A DNA stretch of 11,858 nt from Bacillota bacterium (GTDB lineage: Bacteria > Bacillota > Dethiobacteria > DTU022), in contig JAAZPS010000001.1 of the NCBI GenBank assembly GCA_012797095.1, positions 1 through 11,858 on the forward strand, in the 5' to 3' direction. The notes beneath the pieces are model-generated. The model worked only from the letters and a program-made list of their open reading frames with translations, had not been told where the DNA came from and ran no database searches. This document shows, one piece after another, positions 1 to 7,743 of this stretch. Made by a program: the position numbers and the translations under genes. How positions within the stretch are numbered: position 1 is the stretch's first letter; every line of letters begins with the position of its first letter.

Positions 1-1
1 G

Positions 2-1363
2 CGCACCAGTCTGCGGGGCCTGTTCTATCCCGAAAGCCTGGCGGTGGTGGGGGCCTCGGATACCCCGGGAAAACTGGGCTGGAATGTGTTCGACAACCTT
101 CTACGGCACCAATTTCCGGGCAAACTGTACCCCGTCAATATCAACGCGAAAACGGTTCAAGGGGTGCCGGCCGTGGCCAGCGTCCATGAAATCGAGGGTC
201 CCGTTGACGCGGCGGTTATCCTTGTTCCGGCGGCGCATATGACCGGGGCTTTCAGGGAATGTTGCGAAAAGGGGATCAAATATATCATTGTCGAGTCAGC
301 CGGATTTGCCGAAACCGGAGAGGACGGCAAAGATATCGAGCAGGAGCTTCAGGAGCTCGCAAAAACCTATCGCTGCCGATTTGTCGGGCCGAACTGCTCC
401 GGTATTATCAATACCCAGCACCGCATGGTTCAGTCCATCGGCACGGTTGGGGAGCTGCGCCGGGGGAATATCGGTCTTATCGCCCAGGCGGGAGTATATG
501 CTGCCGGGATGCTCTGGGGGGTACGACATACCATGGATTTTGCCATAGTGGCAACGATCGGGAACAAAGCCGATCTCAACGAAACCGATATGCTGGAGCA
601 CCTCGGTGAGGACGATCATGTCGAGGTGATCTGTATGTACCTGGAGGATGTCAAGACCGGGCGCAGATTTGTTGATGTGGCCGGTCAGGTTACGGCCAGG
701 AAACCGGTGATTATTCTGAAAACAGGGCGGACGGAGGCGGGAAAGAAAGCAGTGAGTTCCCACACAGCTTCTCTGGCCGGAAATGATCTTGTCTACGATG
801 CCGCCTTCAGACAGGCCGGGGTGATCCGGGCGCGGGACAATGAGCATATGTTCGGGCTGGCCCGGGCTTTCTCCAGGCAACCCCTTCCCGGCGGGGACGG
901 AGCCATGGTGATCTCCTACACCGGCTCCCTGGGGGTGGCCACCGCTGACGCTCTCTCGATGAACGGGATGAAACCGGCAGAGCTGGACGGGCAAACCCAC
1001 CGGCGTCTGGAAGAGATCCTTCCCCCGTTCGTCGGTCCCCAAAATCCGGTTGATTGCACCTTTGATCTGCATGCGCAGCAGCTGCGGGAGATCATTGAAG
1101 TCGGTTTGCAAAGCGATAATATCAGCAGCTTTGTTGCTATTCTGCAGGCGGAGATCCTGCAAACATACGTCGAGGAGCTCAAAAAGATCGATTTCAGGGG
1201 CAAGCCGATCCTGCTCTGTGTTCCGTGCAAGGAATTTGCCATCAGCGAGGTTATTACCCTGGAGCAGGCCGGTTTTCCCGTCTATGCCACCCCGGAACAG
1301 GCTGTTGCGGCACTGTCGGCGATGCGCCACTATGCGGTGAATAAATGCGAACAGCATTGCTAG
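2..1363 (+). CDS. Acyl-CoA synthetase (NDP-forming), alpha-type CoA-binding/ligase subunit, 5' end missing
   Basis: The reading frame is open to the left edge, with a typical family N-terminal segment (RGLFYPESLAVVGAS) before the first possible start, so the true start lies just outside; about 453 residues are visible. The order is a Rossmann CoA-binding domain (VVGASDTPGKLGWNVF, then FVGPNCSG), a succinyl-CoA-ligase-like domain, and the phosphohistidine loop with SSHTASLAGND, whose His codon is at 761-763. This family interconverts acyl-CoA, ADP and phosphate with free acid, CoA and ATP, transferring phosphate through that His to an ATP-grasp beta subunit. No ATP-grasp domain follows, so the partner must be elsewhere, perhaps just upstream. 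The usual SQSG-type motif after the first domain reads AQAG here. The cytosolic role is probably ATP formation from, or activation of, an organic acid; the substrate cannot be read from the sequence. Confidence 0.88.
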   Translation, partial: RTSLRGLFYPESLAVVGASDTPGKLGWNVFDNLLRHQFPGKLYPVNINAKTVQGVPAVASVHEIEGPVDAAVILVPAAHMTGAFRECCEKGIKYIIVESAGFAETGEDGKDIEQELQELAKTYRCRFVGPNCSGIINTQHRMVQSIGTVGELRRGNIGLIAQAGVYAAGMLWGVRHTMDFAIVATIGNKADLNETDMLEHLGEDDHVEVICMYLEDVKTGRRFVDVAGQVTARKPVIILKTGRTEAGKKAVSSHTASLAGNDLVYDAAFRQAGVIRARDNEHMFGLARAFSRQPLPGGDGAMVISYTGSLGVATADALSMNGMKPAELDGQTHRRLEEILPPFVGPQNPVDCTFDLHAQQLREIIEVGLQSDNISSFVAILQAEILQTYVEELKKIDFRGKPILLCVPCKEFAISEVITLEQAGFPVYATPEQAVAALSAMRHYAVNKCEQHC

Positions 1364-1400
1364 AGTGCGGGACCCTGGGGCAGTTAAGAAGATCCGACTG

Positions 1401-1436
1401 AAAGAAAAGGGAGCGGCGCCGGAGGCGCGCTCCCTT
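1401..1436 (-). terminator. Rho-independent terminator of the reductase/helicase unit
   Basis: A 9-bp perfect stem (AAGGGAGCG at 1407-1415, CGCTCCCTT at 1428-1436) is extended inside by CGCC/GGCG. Read on the minus strand, the stem is followed by a T-rich run (TTTTCTTTC). It lies about 75 nt past the stop codon of the minus-strand reductase gene. On the plus strand it is followed by CCGCTG, so it would be weak for the convergent acyl-CoA synthetase gene. Confidence 0.7.
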
Positions 1437-1459
1437 CCGCTGACAGCGGTGCCCCCCCG

Positions 1460-1491
1460 GCAAGCGGTTGGAAGGGATGCGGTTCGCTTGC
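1460..1491. repeat. Inverted repeat between convergent genes
   Basis: Seven-base arms GCAAGCG (1460-1466) and CGCTTGC (1485-1491) enclose an 18-nt loop. It sits between the reductase stop codon and the terminator hairpin and has no adjacent T-tract. It could stabilise a 3' end, or it could be chance in GC-rich sequence. Confidence 0.35.
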
Positions 1492-1510
1492 TGCCGTCGG
1501 CCGGGCCGCT

Positions 1511-2848
1511 CTAGACTTCGCCCCACAACCTTTTCGCCTGGGCCTTCCACAGTGGAAAATCGACGGGGTTGCCCGGGAAGCGTTCATAATGTTTCTGAAT
1601 GGCCCCTGCACTTTTCATCGCCGCCAGCAGGGCGGTAAAGCCCTTCCGGGAAAGTTTGCCGCTTAGCCTGCCGCCGAGAAGGGCTGCTGCCGTTTTAAGA
1701 AGTCTCCCCGGTCCCATCCTGACCTCGAAATGGCGGTTCATCTGCTCAAGATCATAGCTGGAGAAGACCACATCGCGGCTGAAAAGGTAGTTCACATCAT
1801 CCCTGGGAAGCTCCGCCGCAACCACCAGCTGGGCCATGAGGCCGGCAAATTTGGCCCCCTGATCCCGGAAATAGCGCACATTCAACGGCCAGAGCTGCTC
1901 TCTGGAAAGATCACCTTTTTTCAAAGCGGCAGCCGCAGTCTCCGCAGCGATCTGGCAGGCGGTGAAACCGGAGGTGACCCCTTCACCGGAAAAAGGCTTG
2001 GTCATGAAAGCGGCATCGCCCACCACGATGAATGAATCGGCCACCAGCGAAAAAGGGGGGCGGCGGTAGGGAGTCCGGCCCCAGGTCTTTTTGACCAGGC
2101 GGTGCCCTACGCCGGGGAAACGCTCCTCCAGAAACTGCTCCTGCACCTTTGAGGCGGTCTCCAGCTTTTCCGGCTGTCCGATGCCGACAATGGCACCTTC
2201 ACCGTAGCCGGGATTGATAAAAGCCTTGTGAAAGGGGTAAAAGTTCAAGCCCCTGGGGAAATCAGGAGCAAGCTCGTCCCAGTACTGCAGGATCACATAA
2301 AGAAAATCCCGCGGGTCGATGGGGCCGGTTTCCACGCCCAGTTCATCGGGCAGGCTGACCCGGACCACCCCGTCGACACCGGAGGCGTCGACAACGAGCG
2401 GTGCCCTGATCGTCAGTTTTTCACCGGCGGTGCAGGCTTCGATCCCCACCGGGCGCCCTTTGTCCAGAAGCAGTCCGGTGAATTCGGTCCCGAAAAGGAT
2501 CCTGGCTCCTGCATTGGCGGCATATCCCTGCAGTCTTTCGATAAAAAGGGGCATCTCCATAACGTAGAAGGGATAGCGGACCATCTTGGCCTCATCACCG
2601 TCCGGCGGCCAGGCTCGCCCTTCGGGGTAATGGGCGATCAGTTCATCACCTTCGGGCAGGGGGATCTCGAACTGGGCGAATCTGATCTCGTCTACATGAA
2701 AAATACCGATATGGCTGCCGGGCTCACCGGCTTGCTGTTTTTCGATCAGGATGACCCGGTACCCTTTTTGCCCCATCCGCCAGCCCAGGTAAGCGCCGGC
2801 AGTGCCGGCTCCGACAATGACCAGATCTCCTTCCAGCTCACGGCTCAT
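1511..2848 (-). CDS. FAD-dependent oxidoreductase, geranylgeranyl-reductase family
   Basis: The 445-residue protein starts with a dinucleotide-binding fold: VIVGAGTAGAYLG has GxGxxG at residues 13-18, and the acidic residue that binds the FAD ribose is about E36 (LIEK). A second FAD motif, VVGDAAFMTKPFSGEG (residues about 275-290), is typical of the p-hydroxybenzoate-hydroxylase-like/geranylgeranyl-reductase superfamily. DASGVDG near residue 154 is the usual middle motif. Known members reduce isoprenoid double bonds or oxidise or halogenate small molecules; the substrate here is unknown. There is no clear membrane segment. The start is supported by GGGAGG seven bases before ATG. It lies 55 bp downstream of the SNF2 helicase gene on the same strand and probably shares its transcript, though no functional link is obvious. 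The gene ends ahead of the 1401-1436 hairpin. Confidence 0.82.
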   Translation of the reverse strand: MSRELEGDLVIVGAGTAGAYLGWRMGQKGYRVILIEKQQAGEPGSHIGIFHVDEIRFAQFEIPLPEGDELIAHYPEGRAWPPDGDEAKMVRYPFYVMEMPLFIERLQGYAANAGARILFGTEFTGLLLDKGRPVGIEACTAGEKLTIRAPLVVDASGVDGVVRVSLPDELGVETGPIDPRDFLYVILQYWDELAPDFPRGLNFYPFHKAFINPGYGEGAIVGIGQPEKLETASKVQEQFLEERFPGVGHRLVKKTWGRTPYRRPPFSLVADSFIVVGDAAFMTKPFSGEGVTSGFTACQIAAETAAAALKKGDLSREQLWPLNVRYFRDQGAKFAGLMAQLVVAAELPRDDVNYLFSRDVVFSSYDLEQMNRHFEVRMGPGRLLKTAAALLGGRLSGKLSRKGFTALLAAMKSAGAIQKHYERFPGNPVDFPLWKAQAKRLWGEV

Positions 2849-2880
2849 GCGATCGCCTCCCGCGATTATTGATAGTTTCA

Positions 2881-2900
2881 GGGAGCACCTCGAAGGTGCG
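2881..2900. repeat. Short hairpin between helicase and reductase genes
   Basis: GCACCT (2885-2890) and AGGTGC (2894-2899) form a 6-bp stem with a CGA loop, directly after the helicase stop codons (two TAG in a row on the minus strand). No T-tract follows in the minus direction, so it is not a normal terminator. It may be a processing or mRNA-stability element inside the operon. Confidence 0.4.
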
Positions 2901-2903
2901 CTA

Positions 2904-5900
2904 CTAGATCTCCAGAATTTCGCGGATATCCGCTTCGCTCATCGTCGAAAGGAAGGTTTCGCCGGGTTGAATAACCCGGTCGATCAGCTCTTTTTTCTTC
3001 TGCTGAAGCTCAAAAATTTTCTCCTCGATCGTGTTTTTGGTCAGCAGCCGGATCACCTGAACTATCTTTTTCTGACCGATACGGTGCGCCCGCCCGGCAG
3101 CCTGCTCTTCCACAGCAGGATTCCACCAGAGGTCGTACTGAACGACGATATCGGCACCGGTGAGGTTCAGACCCGTTCCCCCGGCTTTCAAGGAGATCAG
3201 AAAGATCTCGGCGCTGCCCCGATTAAAGGATTCGACCATCTCCAGACGGTCTCCTGTTTTTACCGCACCGTCGAGATAGAGGTAGCGGTAACCCTCCCGG
3301 TCAAGCATCGTTTTGATCAACTGCAGCATTCCCGTGAATTGAGAAAAGAGGAGGATGCGGTGGCCGCTGCCGACGGCGTCGTGGAGCAGCTCTTGCAGCT
3401 GCAGCAGTTTGGCGCTCTTGCCGCGGTAGTTGTCAACGAAAAGGGCCGGGTGGCAGCAGATCTGGCGCAGCCGGGTCAATCCCGCCAGGATCTGAATGCG
3501 GCTTTTGTTGAAGCCCTCATCCTGGATCTGCGATCTGGCCTGCTCGCGCAAGCGCTCCAGGTAGGTCAGATAGAGCATCTTCTGCTCCCTGGTCAGCTCG
3601 GAGAGCAGGCGGTGCTCGAGCTTGGGGGGCAGTTCGGAAAGGACCTCCTCTTTCAACCGGCGTAGAATAAAGGGGCGCACCTTTGCTGCCAGTTCGGCGG
3701 TTGCCTCCCGGCTGCTCTCCGGCTCTGCGGCCGCCCTGGCGCCATATTTTTCGGTGAATTTTTTCTCCGTTTGCAGATAACCCGGCATGGTGAATTGGAA
3801 GAGCGACCACAGCTCGGTGAGGGAGTTCTCGATGGGGGTGCCGGTGAGGGCAAAACGATTTCCCGATCTGAGCCGGCGCACGCACTGGGCGGTCTGCGAT
3901 TTAGGATTTTTGATATACTGGGCTTCATCCAAAAAACAGGAGCTAAAAGTGAGCGCGGTGTAGGCTGTGCTGTCCCGGCGAAGCAGGGGATAGGAGGTGA
4001 TCGCCACATCGGCCCGGTTAATCTCCTGAAGCAGTTGGCGCCGCTCCGGCTTTGTCCCGGCGACGACCACTGTTTTCAGGGTTGGCGCAAATCTGTTTAT
4101 CTCCGATTCCCAGTTGTAGATCAGCGAGGCCGGCGCCACGATCAGGGCCGGCGGCAGGTCGGACCTATTTTCCTGGCGCTCCGAGAGGATATAGGCGATG
4201 GCCTGCACGGTCTTCCCCAGCCCCATATCATCGGCCAGGATTCCACCGAAGCCGTAAGCGGAGAGCGATTTAAGCCACTTGAAGCCGGTTTTCTGGTAAT
4301 CCCGCAGATCGGCCTTCAGCCCCGTGGGCAAGGGAAAATCTGCCCCGGCGGGATCGCGAATCCGGTCGATCAGGGCGGTGATCTCCGTGCTTTCCTCAAC
4401 AGAACTGATCTCGAAATCCTGAAGCAGCCGGTTCAGGTGCAGGGCCTCGAATTTGGGCAGCCGGATTTTATCTTCCTTGAATGCAGCGGGTTGCAGCTCC
4501 AGGGCGCCGGCCAGGCGGGCAAATTGTTCGATCTCCTCTCCTTCAAGGGAGAGGATCGAACCGTCGCGCAGGCGGTGGTACCTGCGTTTTACGCGGAGGG
4601 ACTGCCAGATCTCGGCCAGTTCCTTTGGATCGATGCCTTCCAGCTCCAGATCCAACTCCAGCAGATCCAGGTCCCAGTCGATCCCTACCCTGCCGGTGAA
4701 ATTGGCGGCTTTCCGGCCGGCCTGTTTGAAGCGGTCGCTATAGTAGACAGCGGCGTGCTGTTGCAGGACGGGAACGATTTCATTGACAAAGTGCCAGATA
4801 TCCTCATCCCGGTGCAGACGCATTGTCCGGCCCTTGATCGTGAACTCGGCTTCTTCGAATAAGCGCATCACTTGCTGCTCGGCAGCAGCATCCCGGATCA
4901 GGATGATATCATCCTGATCCGGCGTTTCCGGTTGCTCTCGCGGGGCAAAGGGATCAACGGTGATCTCGCCGTAGGTGAATTCAAGTTTGGCCAGCACTTC
5001 GCCGCTTTCAAAATCAAGAAAAACCCGGGCCTGCGGTGAAGGGCGGTGGAGCCTTTTTCCCAGGGATGGGGAGACCGTCAAAGTGGTCGTCTTTTCCATG
5101 AGCGGGTACAGCCCGGAAAAAAACAGCTGCTGCTGCCCTTTGCTGATCTGCAGCTCCCCGCCCTGCAGTTGCTGCCAGGTCTGCAGCAGCAGGCGGAGCT
5201 GTTTCTGCGGTGTTGCCGGCAGGTAGTAGACCTGCCCTTCAAAAAGTATCAGATCGCACTGTCGGGTTAACGGCTTGATCCTGTCTGCATCCTCAAGGTT
5301 CAAGCGAAGCCCATCGGTTTCTTCTTGAAGGGAAAACTGCAGGGGCAGCTCTGATTCGGTAACGAGCACCTGGTTGAAGGTCCGGTGATCCGCTTCCAGG
5401 GTGAAGGGAACCCCCCTGGTTTCAAGGAGCAGCCGCCTGAAAAGTTCTTCGGACAGCTCCACCTCTCTTCCCTTCAGCAGGCTGGAATATCCGTTTTTCT
5501 TCTCAACTTCATGGATCCGGGTGAAAAAATCGATCACCTTGCCGCTGTCGGGGGAAAAGTAATGCGCCGTCGGATTGTAGGTAAACTGCTTGCCGAAATA
5601 AAGCGGTTCCTGCCTGGCGATGGCGGAGATCAGCTTTTCGACACTTCTGACCACATATTGTCGGGATCCGGCCGCGCCTGCCCTGAAGGAGACGGTGATC
5701 TGCGGCGTACCGCCATGGTAGATGGCGTTGGAGAACCGGATCAGGGGAGCGAGCCGGATCTCCGCTGTTTTTTCGCCCCTGATACCGTTTTCCGTGTAGC
5801 GATGAAGCAGCTGCTCGATCTGATTATCTGCGGTTTCCTCAGGGTAATTCCGGGGGATATCTCCGGACAGGGCCAGCAGAACAGCGATAATATGTTTGCA

Positions 5901-6140
5901 AAATCCATCATAGTGAGCAAAGGCATAGCAGTTGCATGATGCCGTGATCCGGTGGGCCCCATCGAAACGGACCCTGATCTGATATTGCTCAGTTCCCTCA
6001 ACCAGGGCCTCAAAGGAGCCCTCGTCATCGTCGAAGAAAAGACTCTTGATTGCACCCCGCCGGAAATACTGTAGTCCCCGGAAATAGACTGCGGTATCGG
6101 GGCTCATTTTTCTGATCTGGCGGGGTGACAGGGTAATCAT
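2904..6140 (-). CDS. SWIM zinc-finger SNF2-family helicase/ATPase
   Basis: The 1078-residue protein has the full architecture of bacterial SNF2 proteins. An N-terminal SWIM zinc finger has its ligands visible as C69-x-C71 ... C81-x-H83. A long SNF2-associated middle region fills about residues 100-580. The two RecA-like lobes follow. Motif I is DMGLGKT (638-644, Lys643), motif II is DEAQ (738-741), motif III is LTGTPIEN, and the C-terminal lobe has LLFSQFT, SLKAGGTGLNLT and the motif VI arginine finger in GRAHRIGQ. The length matches the family. Such proteins hydrolyse ATP to translocate on double-stranded DNA; the bacterial members' physiological role is poorly defined. The start ATG has AAGGA nine bases upstream. 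No key residue is missing and the frame is intact. It lies 135 bp downstream of the kinase gene and 55 bp upstream of the reductase gene. Confidence 0.95.
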   Translation of the reverse strand: MITLSPRQIRKMSPDTAVYFRGLQYFRRGAIKSLFFDDDEGSFEALVEGTEQYQIRVRFDGAHRITASCNCYAFAHYDGFCKHIIAVLLALSGDIPRNYPEETADNQIEQLLHRYTENGIRGEKTAEIRLAPLIRFSNAIYHGGTPQITVSFRAGAAGSRQYVVRSVEKLISAIARQEPLYFGKQFTYNPTAHYFSPDSGKVIDFFTRIHEVEKKNGYSSLLKGREVELSEELFRRLLLETRGVPFTLEADHRTFNQVLVTESELPLQFSLQEETDGLRLNLEDADRIKPLTRQCDLILFEGQVYYLPATPQKQLRLLLQTWQQLQGGELQISKGQQQLFFSGLYPLMEKTTTLTVSPSLGKRLHRPSPQARVFLDFESGEVLAKLEFTYGEITVDPFAPREQPETPDQDDIILIRDAAAEQQVMRLFEEAEFTIKGRTMRLHRDEDIWHFVNEIVPVLQQHAAVYYSDRFKQAGRKAANFTGRVGIDWDLDLLELDLELEGIDPKELAEIWQSLRVKRRYHRLRDGSILSLEGEEIEQFARLAGALELQPAAFKEDKIRLPKFEALHLNRLLQDFEISSVEESTEITALIDRIRDPAGADFPLPTGLKADLRDYQKTGFKWLKSLSAYGFGGILADDMGLGKTVQAIAYILSERQENRSDLPPALIVAPASLIYNWESEINRFAPTLKTVVVAGTKPERRQLLQEINRADVAITSYPLLRRDSTAYTALTFSSCFLDEAQYIKNPKSQTAQCVRRLRSGNRFALTGTPIENSLTELWSLFQFTMPGYLQTEKKFTEKYGARAAAEPESSREATAELAAKVRPFILRRLKEEVLSELPPKLEHRLLSELTREQKMLYLTYLERLREQARSQIQDEGFNKSRIQILAGLTRLRQICCHPALFVDNYRGKSAKLLQLQELLHDAVGSGHRILLFSQFTGMLQLIKTMLDREGYRYLYLDGAVKTGDRLEMVESFNRGSAEIFLISLKAGGTGLNLTGADIVVQYDLWWNPAVEEQAAGRAHRIGQKKIVQVIRLLTKNTIEEKIFELQQKKKELIDRVIQPGETFLSTMSEADIREILEI

Positions 6141-6275
6141 TATGCTTCATCCTTTTTTCTGAGCGTTATTCCTGTCCAAGTTTAACATATTGCTGCAGCT
6201 GCTGTCAGCGGTATTTGGGCAGGGGGTGAACTGTACCGAACGGGTGGAAAGGGGGAAGCAGGGCAGTCGGAAGGG

Positions 6276-7010
6276 TCAAGCCTGCGGTTTTTTCATCACC
6301 AGATCCAGGTAGCGGGGCAGCCCCTTCCGCTCAAGCAGTGCCGCCTCCCTTGAAAGATAGCGGCGCTGCCGCAGCCGGCGCCGTGCGCTTTCCCTTAGCG
6401 CTGCTGCGATGGGGCCGGTAAGATCCTGCTCAAGGTCCCGGCGGCCGGTGCAACAGCCGTAACGGGCGATCAGCCTTCGGCAAAGGGCGGCCTTTGCCGG
6501 GGTGAAGGCCGGCTCCGTATCGAGTATGGAGGCGCAGATCTGACCTATATCCCGATCCGGTTTGCCGGTCACCGCCTCTTCAAAGTCAACCCCGAAGAGT
6601 GTTCCATCCGGGTGGATAATAAAATTTCTCAGATTGGAATCTCCCCGAAGCAGGGTGATCCCGCTGGGGCGGCCGAAACAGCGGTGGAAATGGGCGAACC
6701 ATGCAGCCAGCATATCTGCATATTCGGGAAGACAGCTGTGGTTCAGCCGGTCGCAAAGGTTCTCCCCGGTGAGATATTCCATCAGCAGAGCCTTTTTTTC
6801 GGTAAAGGCAAGGGGCTGCGGCACGGCGGCTTTTTTCCGGTAAGCTTCCCGCAGCACCCGGTACTCCACCGCGGAGTGCTGGTGATGCGGGGCCCGGTAA
6901 ACTTTTAGCAAAAAGCGACCGTCCCTGTTTTCCACAAGGTAGACCCGGTTTTTTTTGCTCTTCAACCGGTGGAGCAATCTGAATTCAGATCCAAAAAGGT
7001 GCACTTGCAT
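6276..7010 (-). CDS. APH-fold small kinase (phosphotransferase family)
   Basis: The 244-residue protein carries the protein-kinase-like fold in reduced form: a beta-3 lysine in FLLKVYR (K36), a probable alpha-C glutamate (E49), a hinge LLMEYLTGENL, a catalytic loop LLRGDSNLRNF (D124, N129), and the metal-binding Asp in FGVDFEEA (D142). It resembles aminoglycoside/choline kinase-type phosphotransferases, or the small kinases that act on sugars or lipids; the substrate is unknown. In the catalytic loop the usual His is Arg (RGD instead of HGD). The C-terminus is rich in Arg and Lys. The open frame extends upstream to 7286, but the ATG at 7010 is chosen because GGAGG lies seven bases before it and the family domain begins here. 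The extension has no recognisable domain. It points the same way as the helicase gene 135 bp downstream. Confidence 0.75.
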   Translation of the reverse strand: MQVHLFGSEFRLLHRLKSKKNRVYLVENRDGRFLLKVYRAPHHQHSAVEYRVLREAYRKKAAVPQPLAFTEKKALLMEYLTGENLCDRLNHSCLPEYADMLAAWFAHFHRCFGRPSGITLLRGDSNLRNFIIHPDGTLFGVDFEEAVTGKPDRDIGQICASILDTEPAFTPAKAALCRRLIARYGCCTGRRDLEQDLTGPIAAALRESARRRLRQRRYLSREAALLERKGLPRYLDLVMKKPQA

Positions 7011-7180
7011 TGCCCTGCCTCCGGTAGTTCGATCGGCCGGTACGCCTTTTACCGGCAGTTCAAGCATATACCAAACAACACTTCCTGGCCAGGCGGTCCA
7101 CATTTTACTATTGCCAGCTGGTGCCCCCCGATAACACAAATTGCCATTGTCTGGAGCTGCAATCTGGTGATCGGATCTGT

Positions 7181-7186
7181 TACAAT
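7181..7186 (+). promoter_or_regulatory. Possible -10 box (TACAAT) of the small secreted protein gene
   Basis: TACAAT matches five of six positions of the -10 consensus and lies 75 bases before the ATG at 7262. No good -35 hexamer is found 16-18 bases upstream, so this is weak. Confidence 0.25.
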
Positions 7187-7191
7187 CAGGG

Positions 7192-7228
7192 TACGGAGAT
7201 GAGCAAGGTCTCCGTGGTACGGTGATCA
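7192..7228. repeat. Hairpin and direct repeat in the leader of the small secreted protein gene
   Basis: ACGGAGA (7193-7199) and TCTCCGT (7209-7215) form a 7-bp stem with a 9-nt loop. Two related 11-mers, TACGGAGATGA (7192) and TACGGTGATCA (7218), repeat every 26 bases with 9 of 11 matches. The element sits between the candidate -10 box and the start codon, so it could be an mRNA leader structure or a protein-binding site. Confidence 0.35.
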
Positions 7229-7261
7229 AGCCGTCCAGGCTAATGATCGGGGGGACAAGGG

Positions 7262-7642
7262 ATGAGACGCGGGGTTTTGATCGCAATAACGGCGTTTTTG
7301 GCCCTGGCTGTACTGGTGCAGGTTGGCTTTGCCGCCAACTACGGTGAAAATCGCTGGTCCGGCTGCAGGGTTATCTGCATGAACGGCCGGGTTGATCCCG
7401 GCGCTGAGAAGCGGAGCCGGGTCAGTGGTGCCTGCAAGATCTGCGCTGACCAAACGGAGGGGCTGCGCGAGCGGCTCGAAGCCTGCCGGGATGCTTTCGG
7501 GAAAGAGTGTCTGGAACGGCTGCCCGAAGCAGCTCGAAGGCAGATAAGAGAGCGGAGCGCTGTGCGGGTAACAAGGCACCAGGAAAAAGATCATGATCGA
7601 CGCTGCCGCCGAGACGGCGGCAGGTTTGACGGAGGCGAGTAA
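7262..7642 (+). CDS. Small secreted Cys-containing protein of unknown function
   Basis: The 126-residue protein starts with a signal peptide: basic MRRG, a hydrophobic core of about 18 residues, and a likely cleavage after GFAA at about residue 25. The mature part has C35-x3-C39, C58-x2-C61, and C75, C83 and C115, which suggests disulfides or a bound metal/cofactor. I do not recognise the family. GGGGGG lies seven bases before the ATG. The gene stands alone and has its own strong terminator 70 bases downstream. The last 20 or so residues are unusually basic and Arg/Asp-rich. In a shifted frame after an A5 run near 7580-7585 the sequence reads an Ala-rich tail to a stop at 7670. A frameshift is therefore possible but not proven. 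Confidence 0.6.
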   Translation: MRRGVLIAITAFLALAVLVQVGFAANYGENRWSGCRVICMNGRVDPGAEKRSRVSGACKICADQTEGLRERLEACRDAFGKECLERLPEAARRQIRERSAVRVTRHQEKDHDRRCRRDGGRFDGGE

Positions 7643-7712
7643 GCGGGCCGGCACTGATAGCTATTTTTGACTCAAACAGCCATGGATCATTTCCGAAGAA
7701 AATTCTCTCCCG

Positions 7713-7743
7713 GGCGGGAATCGATTTCCCGCCTTATTTTTTT
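7713..7743 (+). terminator. Rho-independent terminator after the small secreted protein gene
   Basis: An 8-bp perfect stem (GGCGGGAA, 7713-7720; TTCCCGCC, 7726-7733) with a 5-nt loop is followed by TTATTTTTTT. It starts 70 bases after the TAA stop at 7642. This is a strong plus-strand terminator. Confidence 0.9.

Noticed and set aside
296..1357. Long minus-strand open frame opposite the acyl-CoA synthetase gene
   Set aside because: It lies entirely opposite a gene with clear domain motifs and shows no family motif itself.
3771..4862. Long plus-strand open frame within the SNF2 gene
   Set aside because: It is antisense to a gene with complete helicase motifs; GC-rich shadow frames are common.
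7011..7286. In-frame N-terminal extension of the kinase gene
   Set aside because: No recognisable domain; the strong ribosome-binding site and the family domain both start at 7010.
7226..7654. Minus-strand 142-residue open frame opposite the secreted protein gene
   Set aside because: The plus strand has a signal peptide, ribosome-binding site and terminator; the minus frame has no such support.
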